Below, in pieces: positions 52,741-63,058 of a stretch of DNA of 64,000 nucleotides. Source of the DNA: Corticium candelabrum. Taxonomy: Eukaryota > Porifera > Homoscleromorpha > Homosclerophorida > Plakinidae. The position numbers and the translations under genes are program-made. The stretch spans positions 5,372,827 through 5,436,826 of the forward strand of contig NC_085095.1 in NCBI RefSeq assembly GCF_963422355.1. The letters are read 5' to 3'. The notes beneath the pieces were generated by a model that made no database searches, was not told where the DNA came from, and saw only the letters and a list, made by a program, of their open reading frames with translations. The stretch's first letter is position 1. Every line of letters starts with the position of its first letter.

Positions 52741-55700
52741 CTATTTACCGCATACATAGTCTCTTAGATACTTTGGCCTTGTTACTGTTCTGCCAGATCG
52801 TGTGGTAGATGTTACAGTCTCTCTTGCTTGTTCTCTTCCTGATTCGTTTGCCTGTGCTTGTGGTGGTACTGTCTTCTTTGTAACAGGTGTAGGGATAGAT
52901 GTTTGTTTCTTCTGTCTTGGTTGTGGTATCATCTCGACTGGGGGATCATCCATACCTGCTGAAGGCCTGAATTCCTCCTTGGTCTTTCGTAGCTGCACTC
53001 TGTTTCTTCTATAGGTAGTTCCTCCAGGGGTGATAACCAAATATGATCTGTTTGGTAGCACTTTTTCTATTTTGGCTGGTTTCCAAACTGTGTCTCTACC
53101 TGTTGGTTGAATTCGAACCACATCATTTGTTTTCAGCTCCGGTAGGTCTCTGGCTTTCATGTTGTAATATTTTGCTTGCCTTTTCTTCCGTTCCATTATG
53201 TTGTGATGTTCCTCCATTTTCTCTGGTAAAAGTTGTTCTATTGTGGGCAACAGAGTTCTTGTTTTTCTGTTCATTAACCTTTGTGCAGGACTTGTATTTA
53301 GTCCTTCAGTTGGCGTGTTTCTGAACTCAAGAATTGCTAGCCATGGATCTGTTCCCGTTTGTAGAGCTTTTTTCATAAGTCGTTTTGCTGTCTTTACACT
53401 GTTTTCTGCTTTGGCATTGGATTGATGGTGATGTGGACTACTAGTCTCATGCTGCATCTCCCACTGCTTCGTGAATGATCGAAATTCTCTTGATGTGAAT
53501 TGTGTACCGTTGTCAGAAATGAGGACTTCCGGTATGCCATATCGAGAGAAGTGTTGTTTCATTTTCCTGATGACATCATCTGAAGTTGTTGCTTGTAGTC
53601 TGTCAATCTCCCAGAAATTACTGTAGTAGTCAGTAACTATGAGATAATCACGGCCCTTGAATTTGAGTAGATCTGCTCCTACTTTTGCCCATGGTCTTGG
53701 AGATACCTCGTGTGCTAACAACGGTTCCTTCTGTTGCTTGTTGTCATAGTCTCGACATATGGAGCATTTCTGTACATGATTTCTAATATGGCTTGTCATA
53801 CCCGGCCAATAGAGTGCTTCTCTGGCTCTTCTAATGGAAGCATTTGCTCCCATATGTGAACTATGCATTCGTTCTAGAGCAAATTTTCAAGCTGCTTGTG
53901 GCACCACTAGTGTATTTCCTTTCAAAACCATTCCTTGGTGCACGGTCAATTCATCCCGAATGTCGTAATATGGTGTAATGTATGATGGAAGACCGTACTT
54001 CGTGTCTGGCCATCCTTGTATGATGTATTGCTGTAGTTCTTGTAAGCTCTGATCTTCTTGAGTAGCATTTTGAATGGTTTGTAGTGTAGTGCTTGCCACC
54101 AGCAAGTGATTGATCATGTTGACCTGCTCCAGTCCTTTCTCCCAATCACTGTGCTGCTGCATGCTCTCTGTCTTGTTTGCATCTACATCATATGCTAGGT
54201 ATGCTCGCGACAAAGTGTCTGCCAGATATAACTATTTACCTGGACGATATTGAATGTCAATTGAATACTTCTGTAATCGCATAAGCATTCTCTGCAAACG
54301 CTTTGGCGCAGATTGCAATGGTTTCTTGTGTATGGTAACAAGAGGCTTGTGATCCGATTCAATTGTAATGTCGCGTCCATAGGTGTAGGTATGAAATTTC
54401 TCCATAGCATATACAATTGCCAACATTTCCTTCTCAATCTGAGCGTACTGCTTCTCAGTTTCAGTCAACGCTCTGCTTGCATATGCTATTGGACCTCTAC
54501 TTTGCATAAGCACAGCGCCCAGTCCTGTCTGAGAGGCGTCACATTGGATTGTAGTTGGCAACTTTCCATCAAAGTATTGTAAGACAGGTGTCTGTGTGAC
54601 TGCTGCTTTAATCTTGTCAAAAGCTTGCTGATGCTCTTCATTCCATTGCCACTGAATGCTTTGTTTCGTTAGTTGTCTCAATGGTTCACATAGGTCCGAG
54701 AGGTGACCTAAGAATCGTGATAAATAGCCAGTCATTCCAATGAAACGACGTATTCCTGCAACATTCGTAGGCCTTGGCATCTTTTAGATCGCTTCTTTTC
54801 TTGCGGAATCTGACAGTAGCCCATCTGACGAGAGTACATGTCCCATGTATTTCACCTTCTGTGTTGCTATTTGACATTTCTCTCCATTGAGCTTGATGCC
54901 TTTCTCCTGACATGCATCCAGTAACGCTGTCAAATTCTTGTCATGATCCTCTCTAGCAATAGCTTCTGTAGATCCCTTGCCAATTATCAAAATGTCATCT
55001 GCTACTGTATACACACCTCGAATTCCTTGAATGGCTGCATTCAATCGCTCCTGGAATATCTCTCTGGTGCTGTAGATACGCCAAATCGTAGCCTCTTCCA
55101 ACGATATTTTCCAAAGGGTGTACCAAATGAGGTAAGCTTACTACTTTGATCATCAAGACTTAAATGCCAGAATCCATTCCTCACGTCTAGCACACTGAAT
55201 ATTCGTGCTTCTGCTAGTTCTGGTAACAGGTCTTCTAGGGTAGGCATGAGATATTGACTTCGAATGAGAGCTCTGTTGAGAGGTTTAGGATCGATGCATA
55301 CTCTAATCTTGCCATTTGGTTTCTTTACCGTGACTAGACTGGAAATCCAATCTGTCGGCTGCTCTTCTTTTGCTATAACTCCCATTTCTTCCATTCGTTG
55401 TAGCTCCTTCTGCAGCTGCTCTTTGATACTATAGGCACTCTCCTAACTGGTTGTTTTGTAGGCATGATCGTCTCATCCACCGTCAGATGTACCTTGCCTG
55501 CTAATCGTCCCAGTTCTCCTTGGAAGACCAATGGATATTTCTGCATCACACTCTCTTTTGTCATTGGTTTCGTCTTGTGCCTTTGTTGTTTTTGCTGAGT
55601 GGTGATAGCTTGCACATTCTCCATATTCAGCTGTATAAGGCCCATTTCTTGCGCTTAGGAAGCTCCAATAATCGACTCTGTTCCAGCGTCGTCAACAACC
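52741..55700 (-). pseudogene. Gypsy pol: protease end, RT, RNase H, integrase
   Basis: Reading down the minus strand: RT with KPNGKIRVCIDPKPLNRAL, FGTPFGKYRW and the active site YTVADDILIIG (near 55000); connection MPRPTNVAGIRRFIGMTGYL; RNase H with IQCDASQTGLGAVLM and ESDHKPLVTI; then H2C2 (HSSHMGANASIRRAR, CSICRDY), integrase core VGADLLKFKGRDYLIVTDYY, ISDNGTQFTSREF and KAENSVKTAKR (three catalytic acids present), and the end YRRNRVQLRKTKEE. Stops lie near 54785, 54232 and 53887, with frame changes near 55375, 55045 and 54230. The integrase half (52741-53868, 375 codons) is fully open. K02A2.6-like clade. Confidence 0.94.
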
Positions 55701-55813
55701 ACAAACTTGCTTTGAAAAACATTCCCATTCTTTGGATTTCTCACTTCTAATGTGCCCAGAGGCTTCCTGCTTCCGTCATACAGCCACTTGCTTTGTTTGC
55801 TCTAAACGCGTTG

Positions 55814-56922
55814 CTATGGGCATATTCTGTCGCCTAATGACGTTACACGTGCACCTGTGTCAATTTGAAACTTGATCTGCCGTCGTTTGACACGTAGGTT
55901 AGCATACAATCTGTTCGGATATGTTGTAGCGGAGTCATCTAGCACATTGACTGACTCATCATCGTCTGGAGTCAACGTCAAACTCACCAATCTGTCATTT
56001 CCGTATTCTGGACTATCTGTGTCACTGCTTGACATATCACCTTCGACAAGGTGTAGCTTCGCTATGCTCTTTTTCTTGGTCGTCGCTGTTGCTTTCGACT
56101 TGCACATGTGAGTAAAATGATTCATCTTGTGGCACGCTTGACATTGTTTCCCAAATGCCTTGCAGTATTGTCGTCCACGCCTGTGACATTTACCACGATA
56201 TTTGCATACTTTCTCACCTTCGCTCGTCTTGCTTCGCGTTGGTCCTCGGCTTGCATTGCTGTTTCGCTATCTCTGCGCTCTCACGGCCATCGCATGCACT
56301 GTATCATGTGCAGACATATCTTTCATCTGCAATGCTGTAGTTTCACTCGCTCTGCATATTAAAATACACTCAGACAGTGTCAGTTCCCTCTTCTGTAGGA
56401 GTTGCTTCCGGAGGGCGTCATCTCTCACTCCTACTACTATTCGATCTCTCAATAGAGCGTCGTGCATAGTACCAAACTGACATGTCTTGGCTAATTCTAT
56501 GAGGTTAGTCAAAAAGTTATCGAATGACTCACCGTCTTGCTGTGTTTTGCCATTGAATCGAAACCGTTCATAGATAACGTTGATTTCTCCCAGACAGTAC
56601 TTTTGCATCTTGTCTAGCACTCGGTCAAGATCTCCTTTCTCTGCTTCGTCAGCAAAAGGTAGTGCATTGTAAATCCGGAGAGCTTCGTAGCCAATGCATG
56701 TTGTAATGTTGCCATTCGGTGCTCTTTCCTTTCCGGCTGTCTGAGATTCGTGAGAACTTCGTAAGAGTCCCATATCTGGCGAAACTCTCTCCAGTTTTGC
56801 GACAGATTTCCTCTTACCACCAGCGGTCGAGGTAGAGGGATTCGGCTTTGCGGACTAGCCGGTCGAGCTGCCTCCGCTTGTGCTGCTTCTTCTGCAACTG
56901 GAGCGTCCGGTTGTTCAGCCAT
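55814..56922 (-). pseudogene. Gypsy gag and protease
   Basis: Starts at the ATG at 56922 (MAEQPDAPVAEEAAQAEAAR), runs through NLSQNWREFRQIWDSYEV, and changes frame near 56640-56720 into KMQKYCLGEINVIYERFRFN and SFDNFLTNLIELAKTCQFG. A stop near 56267 follows; then a Cys-rich stretch KCHRRGRQYCKAFGKQCQ and CQACHKMNHFTHMC forms the zinc knuckle. Protease reads IKFQIDTGARVTSL near 55850. The gag is mostly open, fitting a fairly young insertion. Confidence 0.88.
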
Positions 56923-56988
56923 CCTTTACACTGCTTCTAGAATAGCGTGTGTAGCGTGACGGTGTCGCTGCACCACTCACTGTCACCA

Positions 56989-57094
56989 TGTAACGTGGTG
57001 CGTCCGTATTCTAGGCGTACACGTTAATTAAGAAGTCTCTATTACAATCAACACACTACGTTTATACAGTACGCTAATTGGGTTGCCCCATACA
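56989..57094 (-). repeat. 5' LTR of the 52.6-kb Gypsy element
   Basis: 106 bp; transcription toward lower coordinates would start here. Confidence 0.95.
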
Positions 57095-57250
57095 GTTGAC
57101 AAGACAAAACCAACAATTTGGTGAAAGAAAACCATCTAATGAGCCTATCGACAGATATGACTCAAACGGAGTTATAGAAACGAGATGGCAACCACTGACT
57201 GAGATATGATACTCTGCGACCGAGGACGGATGCTGTCGTGAGCAGCTATA
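57095..57250 (-). repeat. right arm of the large inverted repeat, outer part
   Basis: Complement of about 50690-50815, displaced from its inner half by the Gypsy insertion. Begins with the second GTTGA. Confidence 0.8.
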
Positions 57251-57659
57251 GGTCTGGCTGCAGCTACTTGGCAGAGAACGAGTGATCGAGACCGAGAAAA
57301 GATCCGGGACTCTCTAGGATCGGTGTCACAGGAAATCCTATCAGTCTGTGTATTCGGTATCTTGTGTATTACACGGCAGACCTACATGTAGAAATGTGAG
57401 TGCAACAAACGTTAGCGTAACACCGGAATTGTTGTGTGATAGAACTCCTATAATGCGGATGCAACATTTCGGCTAGACTGTTGTCGTGTCATACCGCTTC
57501 TAGGTTCTGTGTGATGCAACATGATTCAACATAGTTACTGCTTGTGGTTTGCCTAAATTGCGGGAATAGATGACATCATCTCTTCGTATATATGTTCTGC
57601 TCTGTGAGTAGCTCGTCATTTGTAGCCACTGATCGGTGTGCAGACGATTGAAGTAAACG
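57251..57659. other. upstream region of collagen member C
   Basis: No gene seen. The promoter should be here, but I cannot point to a TATA box with confidence. Confidence 0.4.
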
Positions 57660-59288
57660 ATGAGTACGTTTCTTTGTGTCTTGCTTCTTCTTCGTGCAGC
57701 TGAGCTGTCTCTGGGAAGGACAAACCCTGGGGTAAATAACATTTCTGTTTCGGCTTACAATTTTACTAAAAGTAGAGTTTGCATGTAAAAATGTGCACAT
57801 TTCAAATTAGAGTAGTGCGACTACAGAACTAGAATTAGATTGCGATCAGACAGATGCTAGTTTGTTGTTGTTACTACCATGCAATGCGTGTACGTACACT
57901 ACATCATATGTACTTACTTAAAATGACGTCACATTCTTTGCTGGAACAAAGCGAGCTACATACATCATGTGGAATTTGCGCTCTTTAGAGCTCTAACTAT
58001 ACTGCTAAAGGTTTACAATTTGTACACTATATAGAGCGGACAGAAAACGAAGAGAGACTTAGTTGTTGTTTCGCTATAATGTTACGTATACATGTAGGCG
58101 GCGACTTCCAAGACTTCGCTGGAACCGTGTAAATCTAATGTGTTCGGTCCAAGAGGCTTTCCTGGTCCAATCGGTCAGACTGGAATGCCTGGCGTACCTG
58201 GACCTGCCGGTCCTCCTGGATCGTTAGGAAGAACGGGAGAACCAGTAAGTGCATGGATTGATTGCAACTAAAATTCGTTAATTAAAGGTATATGTATATA
58301 TAACAAGAGCAATGTGAGGATCAGATGTTCTGTGTTTTAGGGTCCCGTTGGTCCTCGTGGCTTACCGGGAGAAAGAGGAATGAAAGGTGAAGAAGGAAAG
58401 CTGGGAATAGCACAAAAGGTATTAATAAACGAGACTATATCGTCTATGTATACAAATAGAGTAAGAAAAAAATAAATTTCAGGGTGACTCTGGTACACGC
58501 GGCAAAGCAGGTCCGAAAGGAGACAAAGGAGAGGTGAGAGCAATAAATTTACTTTCTACAATTTATTGTGTTTATATCCTCACGTGAAATACACAAAAAC
58601 AATTTTTAATTTGTTGTGTGTCAACTTAAGCAAGGAGAACGCGGTCTGCAAGGTCTACCTGGACCGGTTCCTACAAAGGACATCGAGAAATTGAAACAAC
58701 TCGTCGGTAACTTGATGAAGAACATGTTGGTGAGTCAAAGTGTTGTATGGCTTCAGCATATGTGTTTTAAGTTTGGTGTTGTGTGTGTTTGTAGTCGATA
58801 CAGCAAAAGGTGTGTCAGTATCGAAGCGATTTCTGCAACTGTGTGAGGCGTGACATGTTGTAATGATTATTATTTAGGTAGTTAATATCAACAACACGTT
58901 GGAGTCTGTAAAGTTGCATGTTGCCTGGAAAGTTGTTAACGACAGCAAGACGCTGAAGTTGCCTAATGGCAATCGAGTCGAGACGACGTTCAGTATATCA
59001 GACTACGGTTACGATTCATCAAAATATGAATTTTATGAAGTGCAAGTGGATGCCCAAACTGCTGGAGATCTGAACCACAGTCCAGAAACTTTAGTAACGT
59101 ACTTCAATTCAAATCAGATTGACCAACCACGGAATTATGGCTTCAAGTCTCTTCGTCGAGTGCATTCTTATCCAATTGAGAAGAAAGTGAGCGCTACTTC
59201 GTTTAAACTCGCGGCTCACACTGGGCATGGGGTAGACAGTGGGTATATCAAATTTACATTAGTGAAATTTCTAGTGGCACTAAAATAG
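57660..59288 (+). CDS. secreted collagen-like protein, member C (complete)
   Basis: Seven exons: 57660-57731, 58098-58244, 58341-58418, 58483-58533, 58631-58729, 58795-58809, 58878-59288. All introns are GT/AG and phase 0; the product is 290 aa. Exon 1 is a signal peptide ([19 protein letters not shown]). Exon 2 has a lone cysteine ([13 protein letters not shown]) then Gly-X-Y repeats; exons 3 and 4 continue them with two short interruptions, giving about 75 collagenous residues. Exon 5 ends the helix and adds a coiled-coil candidate ([17 protein letters not shown]) that could nucleate trimers. Exon 6 is only SIQQK. Exon 7 is a cysteine-free domain of 136 residues rich in beta-prone segments ([34 protein letters not shown]) with no family I recognise. 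Likely extracellular matrix or secreted trimer. Exon lengths match members B and D. Confidence 0.92.
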
Positions 59289-59359
59289 ATGTTCGATCGA
59301 GTGACTTTCCTACGGAGACCATTAGACGGTTGACGCTATGTGAATGAGTACACGTCATG

Positions 59360-59365
59360 AATAAA
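59360..59365 (+). promoter_or_regulatory. polyadenylation signal of collagen member C
   Basis: AATAAA 72 nt after the stop codon, within ATGAATAAAGTG, as in members B and D. Confidence 0.75.
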
Positions 59366-59379
59366 GTGTTAGACTAACT

Positions 59380-59660
59380 GACGTTTTGCCAACTCCAATC
59401 TCTAAACTTGGTCATCGCGTGCATCCTATGAGCCAAAAGATTCTCGACGAGTCTTTGCTGCATGTTTGCATGCTACGTAGCTGCATTTGCATTCATGCTC
59501 CTGGTTGTGTCCCTCGAACAATCTAGAGTCACCATGCATAATGGTTTGCTAGATCGTTGCCTGCCCATCGCTTCCACATGCACGCTACAGTGCAGACTAC
59601 AAAAAAGTGATGCAAACTTGGACAATTTAGCGACTTTTTACTGAAAGTTTGTGAATACCA
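59380..59660 (+). repeat. duplicated 3' flank of collagen member C
   Basis: Inverted match to about 62560-62970, the 3' flank of member D, including ATCTAGAGTCACCATG and GGTTTGCTAGATCGTTG. It shows that the C and D loci form an inverted duplication extending past the genes. Confidence 0.85.
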
Positions 59661-59989
59661 TGCATAGTATACACTGACGTCTCATTACCAGATGAATGTC
59701 ATATCTACAACATAGCATCATCGGTATATGGCAAGAGAGAGGCTTGCTTCGCTGGCCAATTATATGTGTACTTATGAGGAACACGAAACCTATCAATTAC
59801 ATCCTGTATGTTCAAGAAAGATATTCTGAGATGTTGTTTACAGCTAGCAAACGTATCCAAGTTTGCATCCTAATCAGCGTCAGTTCTAGAGTTGAAATGC
59901 ATGTCTAGAGTATTAAGATCTTTAAGAATGATGGCTGTCTCAGTTTGCTGTCTTGCACACTAACTAAGTTAATTAATTAAAGTGCATTT

Positions 59990-62420
59990 CCAAGCATTAA
60001 TTGTTACGTATTTAGACCAACATATTTCCTTGGGAAAGACGGCAACTTGTGTTGCTACAGAACTTGTATTGGCTCTTTTGCATGGTTGTGCAGCGTCGAA
60101 CATGCTGCATGCGTCGCAGCTACGAACGTAGTTTCGAATAGTCGCATCCATTCCGACCCAGTACATTCGCGGGCACGGCGTATATATGTATTTTCGCCAA
60201 GATGCACTGACTGGACGTTTGTGACCATTTTATGTTGCATGCTGTGAGGTACCACAATGCGTTCTCCTCTGAAGAGAAGACCATTGGCATATACAGTTCC
60301 TTCCTTAATGAAAAGTATGTTCGCGCGCGCTAAATGGCTTCGGGCCAGTTACAAACTTGACTATGTTCTGTAGTAAATTTATCCTGGGCGGTAGCGTCAC
60401 GAAGACGACTGACTGTTGCCTCAAGCAGCTGCAGGAAACTGTTTTAACAAGATCCAGTGAAGACATGCACCTCTCCTAGAAACGCTATACATAGTGTTTG
60501 CATCCAAAGATTCCGGAACAGAGGCATAGATAGAACCTCAGTCAGAGGAATTTCCAAATAGTAATTATAGTGTATAAGCTCAAATAAGCCTCGCAGCATA
60601 AATAGGACCCCCACCCAGCCCCGCATCCACAACTTGCTGGAATAAATAAGTCCCACGGCGTAAATAAGCCCCGCATCTTATTAAGCCCCACTTCCGCAAC
60701 TAGCTAAAAGAAATAAGCCCGCGGGGACTATTTGAGCTTATACGGTATATACGCTTGTACTGGCCACACAATCACACCCGTCATAATGAGTGCATGCAGT
60801 TAAATAAAGAATATGGCAGCATATTTAATTAACTGGACACTACCAAAACAATTCTGCTTTTGAACTTTAAATCTATACTTTTCAGTACTTTACGTAGTCA
60901 ATACTATATCTTACTACATCTAGATAGTTAGTATAATTATCACTTCTTTATTTAAACAGATAAAACAACAAACTATAAACTTTCTCTGTCAATTTGTACC
61001 TCATCCTCTACCAATTTGTATTTCAAAGTAAGGCAAGTATTCTGCGGTGTTTAAGAGCACGAGATATTAACATCCTCATGCATCAAAGTCTATTTTTTAT
61101 CATAATGAATATGCATTAGTGACAAGTCACTAAGTATGTCCTCTCCCACGACCGGCCGCATGTACGTATTGCGTCAACCTAAAGAGATAATGCTTTCTTT
61201 CGCACTCACGTGTTGCCACAGGAAGTGTAGACAGCTGCTGAAGGGAGCAATAAATATTTGAAACTGGCATTTTCTTGCAAGAAGAAGTGCTGCTTGTAGA
61301 ATGTCTGGTAGTTTTTCATATAAGAATACCTTCCATTTGCACTCCCACAGTCTTAATTCTGCGTTTATGTTGCTGTCATTTTGGAAAGATAGGTCATCTT
61401 TATTAAACTCTACAAGATCTTTGATCAATGGCTTATGCTTAGACTCAGGTAACCCAAAATTATCGGACACGCCTACCTAGAGAAATAGTTTTTGGACAAC
61501 GCGAAAACATCCTTATCTACGACCCCGCCGAAAATATGCCCATTCGCAAAGTGTAGTCTGGATTTGTGGTAATATGTGTATCAAGATGTCTTTGAAGACG
61601 GAGCATCATCCACTGTATTCGTGGAAGAGCCAGATAAAGCGACCTCTTTACAATAATTATTGCCTGCAAAGGTTTGTGATCCGTCTCTACTCTGACGGGG
61701 CGGCCGTAAGTGTATTGATCAAAATGTTTAGGACTAAAGATGATTCCGAGGAACGCCTTTTCTACTTGCCCGTACCGATGTTCCTAAATTATAGACGACA
61801 TGCATGGCATGACGGCATGGCGTATGCAATTGGATAATTATCTTGCAGCAAAACAGCACCGAGCCCTGATTCATCGGTTTGCAACACAAGCTCCTTGCAT
61901 GTACGAATCGAAATAGTGAAGAACAGGTACTGTCATCAGCTAGAGTTGACTTCAAAGCGCAGAAGGCTTGCTCTTCGGCGTCTGTTCATTTCCATTAGAC
62001 ACTTTCATGGGTAAGGTTGCAAAGAGGAGCACAAAGTTCTGTTAGATTGGGCACAAATTGTGTCAGATCCGTCGCAACTTCGAGCAATCGACGATTTCTT
62101 GGAATATCAATAGGACGCCGAATTTGTATATAAAATGCTTTAATCTTTTGCGAACTTGGCTTGAGACGACTCACTGCAACTGTGAAACGCGAAATTGTAA
62201 CTATAGTCGGTACTTAGCTAAATGTTGGAATCCCAGCATCGTTTTAGAAAAGCATGCATTCTTGCGGCGAAGTTAGCAATGGCAGCGGCCTCTGATGACA
62301 CTTCCCCGACAATGAGAATGTTTTCGGCAACAATTTAGAATCCCTGCATCCCTTCCAACGCTTCCTGCAACTTGCGTTGAAAGATTTCTGGCGCTGGTGC
62401 TATGCATGCTAAATGGATAG
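59990..62420 (-). pseudogene. degraded Gypsy element with hAT piece; duplicated block copy 2
   Basis: Same order as 30100-32350: H2C2 relic (CMYWVGMDATIRNYVR, SCDAC) at about 59970-60255, AATAAGCC-unit repeat DNA (60580-60730), a hAT-type C-terminal fragment on minus at 61174-61470 (LRLWECKWKVF, LPDILQAALLLARKCQFQ), RNase H relics at about 61570-61960, and RT relics to about 62420. All frames broken. The match to the first block is high but carries many indels. Confidence 0.78.
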
Positions 62421-62639
62421 GCTCTAGTAATGAATGCTAAGTTATGTGGTTCTGCATTTTTACTTATTCTCATATTTCTGTAAAGTTGTTTGTTGATGTT
62501 TGTTGGTGTGTTTGTAGATGTTCATGTCCACCAGAATCCCGTGACCAATGCAAATATTTATTAATGTATACTATAGTATTTACAAACTTTCAGTAAAACG
62601 TCGCTAAATTGTCCAAGTTTGCATCCATTTTTGTAGTTT

Positions 62640-62765
62640 GGATGCGCCACTGATTTAATTAACATATTATTTAATTTAAAACTAATAAAAAGGGGCGTGT
62701 CTCTTAGCAGCGTAAAGTCTAGCCCCCCCCCCCATTTCAAGAAGTCACGCTACGCCCTTGCTTAA
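62640..62765. mobile_element. insertion carrying the short dispersed repeat, copy 2
   Basis: This stretch interrupts the homology between the C and D 3' flanks, so it is an insertion in the D copy (or loss from C). It contains GGGCGTGTC, a C11 run and GTCACGCTACGCCC, matching 721-791. Too short to code. Confidence 0.7.
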
Positions 62766-62981
62766 ATTCACTGAAGTGTACAGATGGAAGCGACGGACAA
62801 CGATCTAGCAAACCATGAGACATGGTGACTCTAGATTGTTGGAGGGACACAATTAAGAGCTGCAAATGCAGCTAGCATACAAACATGCAACAAAGACGTC
62901 GAGAGTCTTTTGGCTCGTAGGATCGATGAACGCGGTAACCAGACTTACCGTTAGCAAAACGGCAATAAGTTTGAATTACAC

Positions 62982-62987
62982 TTTATT
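62982..62987 (-). promoter_or_regulatory. polyadenylation signal of collagen member D
   Basis: AATAAA on the minus strand 72 nt beyond the stop, in the same ATGAATAAAGTG context as B and C. Confidence 0.75.
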
Positions 62988-63058
62988 CATGACTTGTACT
63001 TACTCACATAGCGTCAACAATCTATTGGTCTTCGTAGGAAAGTCACTCGATCGAACAT

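Larger units (their letters stand above)
52589..57094 (-). mobile_element. full-length Gypsy element with very short LTRs
   Basis: 4506 bp. LTRs 52589-52691 (103 bp) and 56989-57094 (106 bp) start TGTAACGTGGTGCGTCC and end GCCCCATACA; they differ by a 4-base TTAA insertion and a couple of substitutions. The 5-bp GTTGA is duplicated at 52584-52588 and 57095-57099. On the coding (minus) strand a primer-binding site TGGTGACAGTG follows the 5' LTR and a polypurine tract AAGAAGAAGGGA precedes the 3' LTR. All Gypsy domains are present in order; a handful of stops and frameshifts break them. Confidence 0.96.

Noticed and set aside
53043..53324. Plus-strand frames within 52.8-56.5 kb
   Set aside because: Antisense shadows of the Gypsy pol and gag reading on the minus strand.
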